A model generated the notes under the pieces. It had not been told where the DNA came from. It saw only the letters and a list, made by a program, of their open reading frames with translations, and did not search any database. Shown piece after piece: positions 26,076 to 32,644 of a stretch of DNA of 64,000 nt. Each line of letters starts with the position of its first letter. Positions within the stretch are counted from its first letter, which is position 1. A program made the position numbers and the translations under genes. This DNA is from Acrocarpospora pleiomorpha (GTDB lineage Bacteria; Actinomycetota; Actinomycetes; Streptosporangiales; Streptosporangiaceae). The stretch lies in assembly GCF_009687885.1 (NCBI RefSeq), contig NZ_BLAF01000013.1:165892-229891 (forward strand). The letters run 5' to 3'.

Positions 26076-26887
26076 GCGACCGGCAGCGGCAGCACAGGAT
26101 GCCGATCGAGACCGCCGGTGGCCGGATCCACGACGAGCTGGTAGGAGCCGCTCGCGGGAAGACCCGTGGCACGCCAGGTCAGCACATCGTTGACGAGCAA
26201 GCCCGCCGCGAGCGCGACCGCCCCCACGTTCGGCCACGGAACCGGCGGCAGCGACACCGCACCCGCTGCACCCACGCCCATCGCACCCACGCCCGTCGCA
26301 CCCGCGTCCGTCGCACCCGCATCCGTCGCACCCGCGTCCAGGTAGGACCACAGCCCTGCGAGCTCGTCGGGCAGCGGCGCCGCCGCGAGCCTGCGGCCCC
26401 GCAGATCCCGGTAGCTCGCCGTCCGCCCCGGCACCGTCATCGGCCCGAGCACCAGCCGAGTCCCCTCGACATGGCAGCGATGCCACACCCTCCCGACCGC
26501 ATCGATCCGCTGCCAGCGCTCGTCCGGCAGCCAGCCCGCGCAGGCGACCAGCACATCGGCCGCATCCGGGTCACCGTCGACGAGCACGGTCACGACCCCT
26601 TCCAGCAGGCGCGCGACGTGCAGGGCCACCGGACCATCCCCGCTCACGCACACCCGCAGCTCGCGCTCCGCGACCTCGGGCACCATGGCGAGCACACCCC
26701 GCTCCCGCAGGACGGCCGCCAGCGGCTCCAACTCCTGGTCGTTCCCACCCTGATAGGCCTGGTCGCGCATGCGCTCCAGCAACGCGGCCGGACCAGAAAG
26801 CCGCGCGAACCGCTCATGCTCGTCACACGAGCGCCAGGCCCCGTCGGGACCGAGGTACAGATGATGACCGGGGGCGATCGACTCCAT
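26072..26887 (-). CDS. TOMM-type leader-binding protein (E1/ThiF-like, RRE-containing)
   Basis: 271 residues. The N-terminal part (about 5-75) begins PGHHLYLGPDGAW and ends VLRERGVLAMV, matching the winged-helix RRE found at the start of Ocin-ThiF/cyclodehydratase partner proteins that bind leader peptides. The rest follows a degenerate ThiF-like Rossmann pattern: VSGDGPVALHVARLLEG, ADVLVACAGWLPDERW, CHVEGTRLVLGPMTVPG and LLVNDVLTWRATG. It lacks the Cys-x-x-Cys zinc pairs and the adenylating Arg of true E1 enzymes. I infer that it recruits the precursor to the YcaO proteins. A stretch of DAGAT-type pentapeptide repeats interrupts the domain near residues 183-210. Confidence 0.75.
   Translation of the reverse strand: MESIAPGHHLYLGPDGAWRSCDEHERFARLSGPAALLERMRDQAYQGGNDQELEPLAAVLRERGVLAMVPEVAERELRVCVSGDGPVALHVARLLEGVVTVLVDGDPDAADVLVACAGWLPDERWQRIDAVGRVWHRCHVEGTRLVLGPMTVPGRTASYRDLRGRRLAAAPLPDELAGLWSYLDAGATDAGATDAGATGVGAMGVGAAGAVSLPPVPWPNVGAVALAAGLLVNDVLTWRATGLPASGSYQLVVDPATGGLDRHPVLPLPVA
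26265..26340. repeat. 15-bp imperfect tandem repeat inside the leader-binding protein gene
   Basis: About five copies of a 15-bp unit (CGCACCCGCGTCCGT and close variants) encode repeated DAGAT, GVGAM and GVGAA pentapeptides on the minus strand. The insert lies in what should be a loop of the ThiF-like fold, so it probably reflects slippage that the protein tolerates. Confidence 0.7.
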
Positions 26888-26964
26888 CGGCTTTCTTCTT
26901 CTCCAAGTTGCAGGGTTAAGGAGGGACGGGCGGCCCGCCGGGGAAGCGGACCGCCCTGCCGGAA

Positions 26965-27396
26965 CTAGGCGTTCCAGGCGAACGGCGAGTGCACCAGCGC
27001 GTTGGTGCCCGGACCCTGCAGTGCCGGCAGCGGCGCCTCCGCCCCCAGCTCCTCGAACCCGAACGGCGTATGCACCAGCGCGTTGGTGCCCGGACCCTGC
27101 AGCGCCGGCAGCGCCGACTCAGCGGTCAGCTCCTCAAACGCGAACGGCGTGTGCACGAGCGCGTTGGTGCCGGGACCCTGCAGCGCCGGGAGCGGTGCCT
27201 CGGCATCCAGCTCAGCGAACCCGAACGGCGTGTGCACGAGTGCATTGGTGCCCGGACCCTGCAGTGCCGGCAGCGGCACCTCCGCCCCCAACTCCTCGAA
27301 CCCGAACGGCGTGTGCACGAGCGCGTTGGTGCCCGGACCCTGCAGCGCGGGCAGTGCCGCCGCAGGGGCCAGGTCCTGGACCTCAAGGATGTGCAT
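26965..27396 (-). CDS. Multi-core RiPP precursor peptide with five tandem repeats
   Basis: 143 residues. Residues 1-14 (MHILEVQDLAPAAA) form a very short leader. Then come four 27-residue repeats (15-41, 42-68, 69-95, 96-122) and a final 21-residue one (123-143). Every repeat starts LPALQGPGTNALVH, followed by T or S, PF, G/A, F/W. Between cores is an acidic spacer such as EELGAEVP. The leader segment ILEVQDLAPAAALP resembles the spacer FEELGAEVPLP, so each core may carry its own recognition sequence. There is no Cys; only Thr, Ser, Asn, Gln and His side chains and the backbone are open to modification. The start ATG 27396 follows GGAG at five bases; a longer frame upstream lacks this. It heads an operon with two YcaO genes. 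Confidence 0.9.
   Translation of the reverse strand: MHILEVQDLAPAAALPALQGPGTNALVHTPFGFEELGAEVPLPALQGPGTNALVHTPFGFAELDAEAPLPALQGPGTNALVHTPFAFEELTAESALPALQGPGTNALVHTPFGFEELGAEAPLPALQGPGTNALVHSPFAWNA
26968..27354. repeat. Five 81-bp direct repeats encoding the peptide cores
   Basis: Units at 27274-27354, 27193-27273, 27112-27192, 27031-27111 and 26968-27030 (last one truncated to 63 bp). The part encoding LPALQGPGTNALVH is almost identical in DNA, with changes mostly in third codon positions, while the spacer varies more. This suggests gene conversion or recent duplication together with selection on the core. Confidence 0.92.
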
Positions 27397-27414
27397 GGAC
27401 TCTCCCATCGACAA

Positions 27415-27470
27415 TGAAAACGGTTGTCGTTTCCAAGCGAACCTTAGACATGCCCATCCCCCGGGCGCAA
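27415..27470 (-). promoter_or_regulatory. Predicted promoter with Zur-like palindrome before the precursor gene
   Basis: On the minus strand a possible -35 (TTGCGC, 27465-27470) and -10 (TAAGGT, 27441-27446) are 18 bp apart. Just downstream, 19-33 bp before the start codon, lies TGAAAACGGTTGTCG (27415-27429). It fits the 7-1-7 form of actinobacterial Zur boxes (TGAAAAC-N-GTTTTCA) with 5 of 7 right-half matches; the palindrome extends to 7 of 10 matching positions per arm. A repressor bound here would cover the transcription start. Zur is my preferred reading, but another Fur-family regulator is possible. Confidence 0.5.
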
Positions 27471-27556
27471 GTGACAATTTCCGGAAAAATCCGGGCATGG
27501 GAGAGGCCGCCTCGGCATGACAGCTCGGGCGGTCGTTCGGAAGCGCGGTCAGAGGG

Positions 27557-28204
27557 TCAGGCGGGAGGATGCTCCACGGCCGTGTACTTGCGCAGGTCAC
27601 CCTCGCTGTACGGAGTTCCAGGAAGGGGAGATCCCCCGCCAGCGCGCAGGCCGCTCAGCATGATCTCCACCACGCGGGCCATGGCCTGCTCGTCGGGCAT
27701 GCTCGGCGGCGTGTAGATGTGCACGGTCATCAGCACAGCCACATCCCCAGGACCGATGTCGTCGCGCAACGCGCCGCTCGCCTGCGCCTCCTCGGTCATC
27801 CGAAGGATGCCGGCGATCACCCGCTGCCGCAGCTCGTGCAGGTCCTGGCCGATTCGCATCCGCTGATGCAGGTGCGGCTCCAGCTTTGCCGGCAACACCC
27901 CCAGCCGCAGCTCAGTGCAGGCGCGCAGGAAACGACACAACGCATGCCAGGCATCGGGCTCCTCCCGCAAGGCGTTCTCCACCAGGTCCACCAGCCGCCG
28001 CAGGCTCTCCTCGCCAACGGTGCGCAGCAACGCGTCCCGGTCAGGGAACCGTCGATACAGCGTGCCGATGCCGACACCCGCCTCCCGCGCCACCTCCTCC
28101 AGCGGCACGTCGACGCCCTCCTCCATGAACAACTTCTGGGCGGCCGCGACGATCAGGTCCCGGTTGCGGCGCGCGTCGGCACGCAGCCCTTTCTCAATCT
28201 CCAC
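27557..28204 (-). CDS. TetR-family transcriptional regulator
   Basis: 215 residues. The N-terminal helix-turn-helix is clear: RNRDLIVAAAQKLFMEEGVDVPLEEVAREAGVGIGTLYRRFPDRDALL (about 12-60). The rest is an all-helical ligand-binding domain typical of the SCO-type TetR regulators. It is divergent from an FAD-dependent monooxygenase gene with an 82-bp gap that holds a strong inverted repeat, so it most likely represses itself and the monooxygenase until a substrate binds. It lies upstream of the RiPP precursor on the same strand, but its stop is 160 bp away and the precursor has its own promoter-like region. GTG 28204 has GAGG upstream. Confidence 0.92.
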   Translation of the reverse strand: MEIEKGLRADARRNRDLIVAAAQKLFMEEGVDVPLEEVAREAGVGIGTLYRRFPDRDALLRTVGEESLRRLVDLVENALREEPDAWHALCRFLRACTELRLGVLPAKLEPHLHQRMRIGQDLHELRQRVIAGILRMTEEAQASGALRDDIGPGDVAVLMTVHIYTPPSMPDEQAMARVVEIMLSGLRAGGGSPLPGTPYSEGDLRKYTAVEHPPA

Positions 28205-28221
28205 AACACCTCAAATTGGAC

Positions 28222-28267
28222 GATTTTCCTCCGCTTAGGATACCGTGGAGAAAAGTGGAGGAAAATC
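28222..28267. promoter_or_regulatory. TetR operator between TetR and FAD-monooxygenase genes
   Basis: GATTTTCCTCC (28222-28232) and GGAGGAAAATC (28257-28267) are perfect 11-bp inverted repeats 24 bp apart. A third half-site, GTGGAGAAAA, lies at 28245-28254 as a direct repeat of GTGGAGGAAAA at 28255-28265. The sites sit between the divergent starts (28204 and 28287), overlapping TAGGAT, a possible -10. Confidence 0.75.
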
Positions 28268-28286
28268 ATCCGGTTAGTGAGGCATC

Positions 28287-29453
28287 ATGAGCACAGTTCT
28301 GATCTCCGGAGCCGGCATCGGCGGCCCGACCCTGGCCTACTGGCTGGCCCGACACGGCTTCAACGTCACCGTGGTCGAACACGCCGAAACGCCGCGCTCC
28401 AGCGGCAACCCGGTCGACGTCAGAGGACGCGCCGTACACGTCGCCGAACGTATGGGCGCCCTCCCCCGGCTGCACGAGGCCGCCACCGGCTCGACAGGAC
28501 TCAGCTTCGTCAACGCGACAGGCAAGCGGGTCGGCCGGATGGACATGCGCGCCATCCAACAGCCAGGCGAGGTCGAGCTGCCACGCGGCGACCTCGCCTC
28601 GATCCTGTACGACACGAGCCGCGCCCACGCCGAATACCTCTTCGACGACTCCATCGCCACCCTCGACCAGGACGACCACGGCATCGAGGTCACCTTCGTC
28701 AACGCCGCCCCCCGCCGCTTCGACCTGGTGATCGGAGCCGACGGCCTGCACTCGATAACCCGCCGCCTGGCGTTCGGAACAGAAAGCGGCCTCGTACGCC
28801 ACATGGGCCTCTACGTCGCCACGACCCCCCTCGGCGGCCCACCCAAACCCGGCCGGGACGTCCTCATGCACAACACCCCCGGCAAAGCGATCGCCGTCCA
28901 CCCCGCCCCCAGCGGCGACCTGGCGTTCTTCCTCCACCGCAGCCCAGCCGAACCCGACTTCGACCACCGCGACACCGCCCAGCACAAACGACTGCTGACC
29001 AGCGCGTTCGCGGACGTCTCCTGGCGTGCCCCCGAACTACTCGCGCACGTACGCACCACCGACGACCTCTACTTCGACTCGGTCAGCCAGGTACGCCTGC
29101 CGCGCTGGTCAACCGGCCGCGTCACACTCCTCGGCGACGCCGCGTCCTGCGTGTCCCTGTTCGGAGACGGCTCCACCCTCGCCATGATCGGCGCGTTCAC
29201 CCTCGCCGAGGAACTAGCCGCCAGCCCGAACGACCCCCAGGCAGCCTTCCGCCGGTACGAGAGCGCCCACCGACTCCTGGTGGACCCCAAACAACGCGCC
29301 ATCGAACAGGCTTCCGCGCTCATCGTCCCCGCGACCCGGCTGGGCATCCGGGCACGGAACCTGGCCACCCGCCTGTGGCCCGCCGTAGCTGCGGCCACCC
29401 AACTGAGGCGTACATTCAGCAAGCCGCGCGACATGGCGGATCAGGTGCGGTAG
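28287..29453 (+). CDS. FAD-dependent monooxygenase (PHBH/UbiH-like)
   Basis: 388 residues. The FAD-binding Rossmann motif VLISGAGIGGPTLAYWLARHGF is at the N-terminus (G-x-G-x-x-G), the DG motif LVIGADGLHSITRR near residue 150, and the GD motif RVTLLGDAASCVSLFGDGSTLAMIGAF near 280, the three hallmarks of class A flavin monooxygenases. RGRAVHVAERMG follows the typical substrate-side segment. They hydroxylate aromatic or polyketide substrates with NAD(P)H and oxygen; related TetR-paired enzymes often inactivate antibiotics such as rifampicin or tetracycline. The substrate here is unknown. Control by the adjacent TetR is inferred from the operator. ATG 28287 has GTGAGG upstream. Confidence 0.92.
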   Translation: MSTVLISGAGIGGPTLAYWLARHGFNVTVVEHAETPRSSGNPVDVRGRAVHVAERMGALPRLHEAATGSTGLSFVNATGKRVGRMDMRAIQQPGEVELPRGDLASILYDTSRAHAEYLFDDSIATLDQDDHGIEVTFVNAAPRRFDLVIGADGLHSITRRLAFGTESGLVRHMGLYVATTPLGGPPKPGRDVLMHNTPGKAIAVHPAPSGDLAFFLHRSPAEPDFDHRDTAQHKRLLTSAFADVSWRAPELLAHVRTTDDLYFDSVSQVRLPRWSTGRVTLLGDAASCVSLFGDGSTLAMIGAFTLAEELAASPNDPQAAFRRYESAHRLLVDPKQRAIEQASALIVPATRLGIRARNLATRLWPAVAAATQLRRTFSKPRDMADQVR

Positions 29454-29465
29454 ACGCAGGCGCGG

Positions 29466-29861
29466 GTGATCGACCGGCGGCTTCACCTGTCCGGTGATGT
29501 CTACACGGCAGCGATGATCGGCGCGGCACTCGAAGCAGAACGGCCGATAGTGATCCCCGCCCTGGTACTCGCCCGGGCATATCGCGAGGCCGTGCCCGGG
29601 CCGGCCCGCGAGCGTTTGATCGGTCTTGTCTCCGTGGCCACCGAGCCCGAACCGTTCGACGAGGTCGGGCATATCACCGCGCGGGACATCGGCACCCTGT
29701 GCCAGCTCACCGCGATCGACGACCTGTCGATCGGCCATGCGCTGTGGACTGCCCTGGAACGCCGCAACCAGCCTTATCCCCTGTACGACTGGGCCATTGT
29801 GACCGAGCATCCGGAGGTCTACCACAAGGCGGTGCCGAGCGTGCCGACCGGTTGGCGCTGA
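29466..29861 (+). CDS. Small PIN-like protein, unknown
   Basis: 131 residues from GTG 29466, 13 bp after the monooxygenase stop. The sequence (IPALVLARAYREAVPG, DIGTLCQLTAIDDLSIGHALWTALERR, YDWAIVTEHPEVY) follows the helix-strand order of a PIN-like nuclease domain, but the first catalytic Asp strand (D-x-S/T) is not clear, so activity is doubtful. It may be the C-terminal part of such a domain. Ribosome binding is weak; expression could depend on read-through from the monooxygenase. Function unknown. Confidence 0.5.
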   Translation: MIDRRLHLSGDVYTAAMIGAALEAERPIVIPALVLARAYREAVPGPARERLIGLVSVATEPEPFDEVGHITARDIGTLCQLTAIDDLSIGHALWTALERRNQPYPLYDWAIVTEHPEVYHKAVPSVPTGWR

Positions 29862-29868
29862 ACACGGT

Positions 29869-30705
29869 TCACATGATCGGGCGACGCGATCCTACGAGGC
29901 CGCACAGGATTTCGAGGAGTTCGGTGTTACGGGTGCCCGGTTCGGCGTGGAAGACCACAAGGATCAGGTCGTCGGTGCCGCCGATGGTGAGCTTGTTCTT
30001 CAGGAGTTCGATGTCGCCGACCTGAGGGTGGCGGAGCCTGACGGCGCGGCCGCGTTTGGGCTGGACGTCGTGGCGGTCCCACAGGCGGCGGAAGGTGTCG
30101 CTGAGGACGGACAGCTCGTTGACGAGTTCCGTCAGGCGAGGGTCGTCGACGTCGGGGCCGACATGGGCCCGCAGGCCGGCCACGCCTTCCTCGATCACCT
30201 CTTCCCAGTCCTGGTGGAACTCCCGTTGGGACTCGTTCAGGAAGGCCGCCCGCAGGAGGTTGCCGCCGGGCGCGAAGTTCGGGGAGAGGGCGGTCGCCAG
30301 CGCGTTGGCGGCGAGCACGTCGGTGAACCTGTTCTGGACGAAGGCCGGGTTGGTGGTCCAGCCGTCGATGAGCTGGAGGACGCTGGCCGGCACAGTCTCC
30401 GGCTGCCACCGGCGCCGGGCGTCGGCCGGGCGGGGCCTGGTCAGGCTGATCATGTACGCGGTGGTGTCGGCGTTCAACCGCAGGACCCCGGCGAGCGCTT
30501 CGAGCACCTGGACGGACGGGTTGCGGTCGCGGCCCTGCTCCAGGCGGAGGTAGTACTCGGAACTGATGCCGGCGAGCATCGCCACTTCCTCGCGGCGCAG
30601 TCCTGGAACTCGTCTGAGCCCACCGCCGCGAAGCCCGGCGTTCTCGGGCCGGACCAGGGCTCGGCGGGCGCGTAGGAACTCCCCGAGGGCATTCGTTCCG
30701 TCCAT
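29869..30705 (-). CDS. MmyB-like XRE-family transcriptional regulator
   Basis: 278 residues. The N-terminal HTH_XRE domain (about 6-75) reads LGEFLRARRALVRPEN, GLRREEVAMLAGISSEYYLRLEQGRDRNPSVQVLEALAGVL. The rest matches the MmyB-like ligand-binding domain (about 95-265), which has a PAS-like fold thought to bind lipids, including WTTNPAFVQNRFTDVLAANALATAL and RRLWDRHDV. It is divergent from an aldo/keto reductase gene with 140 bp between, a pattern very common for this family, where the regulator controls the adjacent oxidoreductase. GTG/ATG choice: ATG 30705. Confidence 0.92.
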   Translation of the reverse strand: MDGTNALGEFLRARRALVRPENAGLRGGGLRRVPGLRREEVAMLAGISSEYYLRLEQGRDRNPSVQVLEALAGVLRLNADTTAYMISLTRPRPADARRRWQPETVPASVLQLIDGWTTNPAFVQNRFTDVLAANALATALSPNFAPGGNLLRAAFLNESQREFHQDWEEVIEEGVAGLRAHVGPDVDDPRLTELVNELSVLSDTFRRLWDRHDVQPKRGRAVRLRHPQVGDIELLKNKLTIGGTDDLILVVFHAEPGTRNTELLEILCGLVGSRRPIM

Positions 30706-30728
30706 ATTTCAACCTTAGGCGTGGATGT

Positions 30729-30754
30729 CCCTGTTGCTACCAGGAACAACGGGG
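30729..30754. promoter_or_regulatory. Possible operator between the MmyB-like regulator and aldo/keto reductase
   Basis: CCCTGTTG (30729-30736) and CAACGGGG (30747-30754) form an imperfect inverted repeat (7 of 8) with a 10-bp gap, in the space between the divergent genes. Position suits a regulator site; the sequence alone is weak evidence. Confidence 0.35.
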
Positions 30755-30845
30755 TACTGCCACCGGGACAGGCCGCCACCGACGATGGGTCATGAGGACG
30801 CCGCTCGGAACGGCGTTCATACCGAAATACGATGAAAGGCTTGTC

Positions 30846-31703
30846 ATGCCCCAGAGCGGTTTTCTCACCCCCGCGGCGGGCCTGCGGCTCAGCCGCATGG
30901 GTTACGGCGCCATGCAGCTGGCCGGGCCGAACGTCTTCGGGCCGCCCAAGGATCGCGACCAGGCCGTGGCCGTGCTGCGTGCGGCGGTCGACTCCGGCAT
31001 CACCCACATCGACACCGCCGACTTCTACGGTCCCGTGGTCGTCAACGAGTTGATCAGGGAAGCGCTGCAGCCGTACGCGGAGGACTTGCGCATCGTCACC
31101 AAGGTCGGCGCCCGGCGGAGCGAGGACGGAAGCTGGGTGCTGTCGCGGGATCCCGAGGACCTCAAGGCCCAGGTACGGGAGAACCTTCAGCACCTGGACG
31201 TGGAGACCCTGGACGTGGTCAATCTGCGTGTCGGCGGGTACGAAGGACCCAACGACGAGCCGGTTTCGGAGCAGTTCGGCGCGTTGGCCGAGCTCCAGCG
31301 GGAGGGACTGATCCGGCATCTCGGGCTCAGTTGCGCTTCCGGCAAGCAGCTCACTGAAGCGCAGGGCATCGCGCCGGTGGTGACCGTACAGAATCTCTAC
31401 AACCTCGCCAACCGGCAGGACGACGCCCTGGTCGACCGGTGCGCGGCGGAGAACATCGCTTTCGTGCCGTTCTTCCCGCTGGGCGGCTTCACCCCGCTGC
31501 AGTCCGCCACACTGACCACGGTCGCCGAGCGGCTGGGCGCGTCCCCGCAGCAGGTCGCCCTCGCGTGGCTGCTCCAGCGCTCCCCTGCCATCGGCCTGAT
31601 CCCCGGCACCTCCTCGCTGGCCCACCTGCGAGAGAACATCGCCGCGGCCGACCTGACCCTGCCGGCCGACGCGATCGCCGAACTGGACACCATCGGTCAG
31701 TAG
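30846..31703 (+). CDS. Aldo/keto reductase family oxidoreductase
   Basis: 285 residues, TIM-barrel NADPH-dependent reductase. Catalytic residues: Asp in HIDTADFYGP (about 52), Tyr in the same motif (57), Lys in IVTKVGARR (about 82) and the family position usually His near VDVVNLRVGG, where Asn replaces His (about 117), as in several AKR13/perakine-type actinobacterial members. The C-terminal IGLIPGTSSLAHLRENIAA is the NADP phosphate loop. ATG 30846 has GAAAGG upstream. Probably controlled by the divergent MmyB-like regulator. Substrate unknown. Confidence 0.9.
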   Translation: MPQSGFLTPAAGLRLSRMGYGAMQLAGPNVFGPPKDRDQAVAVLRAAVDSGITHIDTADFYGPVVVNELIREALQPYAEDLRIVTKVGARRSEDGSWVLSRDPEDLKAQVRENLQHLDVETLDVVNLRVGGYEGPNDEPVSEQFGALAELQREGLIRHLGLSCASGKQLTEAQGIAPVVTVQNLYNLANRQDDALVDRCAAENIAFVPFFPLGGFTPLQSATLTTVAERLGASPQQVALAWLLQRSPAIGLIPGTSSLAHLRENIAAADLTLPADAIAELDTIGQ

Positions 31704-31775
31704 GTCGAAGGTGTGTAGCACTTCCCGTACGGTGCCGTATCGAGGCTCTTCATCGCGGAAAAGAAGGACACACAT

Positions 31776-32480
31776 TTGAGTGCTAAAACGCCGCTGGACT
31801 ACTACTTGATCTTCCCCGAGGGTGACTCAGCGGCCCAGCCGGAGGGAATCGCCGTCGAGGAGTTCATGCTCGCGGAAGACCACACGGCAACCGACCTGGC
31901 CAACGCCGTGTGGACCGCGACCGATGGCGACTGGTGGAGTTCGTCGGCCTTCAGCCGCGCGATCCGAACCGATCCGAGGCTCCGCGTCCGAACCATCCCG
32001 GTCCGCAGGGAGGACGCGGAACTGGCCTACCGCCGACTGGGGGCAGGCGCGCTGCCCGACGAGGCAACATTGCGAACCTATTTCCACGACCACGCGGCTT
32101 TGCCTGGCTCGCCCCCGCTGCAACTTACTCCTCCAGAGATCCCCGAAGGATTCCGCGAAAAGCGCCTCTACCGGATCCTGTTCGCCGGTGAACTGCGCAA
32201 GGACCGGCTGGCGAACCTGCAACAGATCTGGGGAATGACCCTCGCCGACGATTACACCGACCCACAAGCCCGCGTACTCGGCACAGCCCAGCTACGCGTG
32301 GCCGCCGACGTGTTCACCTGGGATCTTCGCCAGATCGGCCCAGGCGTAGCCTCCTGCATCGACCTGACCGCCTGCCTGAACGATCCACCACACGACACCG
32401 TCGGCCCGCTACTCCGGGAACTAATGACGATCACCCGCTACCAGGGCCTGATCCCCGTAACGATTGAACGCCTCTCCTAG
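31776..32480 (+). CDS. Unknown protein, 234 residues
   Basis: From TTG 31776, which has AAGGA seven bases upstream. The protein starts SAKTPLDYYLIFPEGD, is acidic and soluble, with no membrane segment or signal peptide. It appears to have two alpha/beta parts (about 1-90 and 120-234) but I recognise no family motif. It converges on the NB-ARC/TPR protein gene, with 164 bp between. Function unknown. Confidence 0.65.
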   Translation: MSAKTPLDYYLIFPEGDSAAQPEGIAVEEFMLAEDHTATDLANAVWTATDGDWWSSSAFSRAIRTDPRLRVRTIPVRREDAELAYRRLGAGALPDEATLRTYFHDHAALPGSPPLQLTPPEIPEGFREKRLYRILFAGELRKDRLANLQQIWGMTLADDYTDPQARVLGTAQLRVAADVFTWDLRQIGPGVASCIDLTACLNDPPHDTVGPLLRELMTITRYQGLIPVTIERLS

Positions 32481-32644
32481 TACGCGGACTGGCTGATCAC
32501 TGTTTCGACCACTGGTATGGCCAGGGACAGCCCGCCGCGTTCGTCACCGACGACGTCCCCTTCGCCGCAGCTCGCCGGGGCCCATGCTGGAACACCAGAA
32601 GCGCTGGCCGAGCGCAGCATTTGACGAACGTCCAGGAACAGCGA
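32481..32644. other. Intergenic stretch with possible gene remnant
   Basis: Between the convergent unknown gene and the NB-ARC/TPR gene. One forward frame reads ADHCFDHWYGQGQPAAFV and then TDDVPFAAARRGPC without start or ribosome binding site; this looks like a decayed coding fragment, perhaps of a transposase, but I cannot name it. No terminator hairpin was found. Confidence 0.25.

Noticed and set aside
24585..26486. Extended frame of the S15 hydrolase into the leader-binding gene
   Set aside because: The first conserved residues begin at ATG 26075, which overlaps the upstream stop in the operon style; the extension is a shadow of the next gene.
26968..27354. CRISPR array
   Set aside because: The five repeats are contiguous, in frame, 81 bp long and have no unique spacers; they encode peptide cores.
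26968..27354. Assembly collapse or artefact explaining the five repeats
   Set aside because: The copies differ at several codons and in spacers, and the last is truncated in a sensible way, so they are real sequence, although the exact copy number should be confirmed by long reads.
27397..27600. N-terminal extension of the RiPP precursor (frame open to 27600)
   Set aside because: The extension overlaps the end of the TetR gene, has no ribosome binding site and odd composition, while ATG 27396 has GGAG at good spacing.
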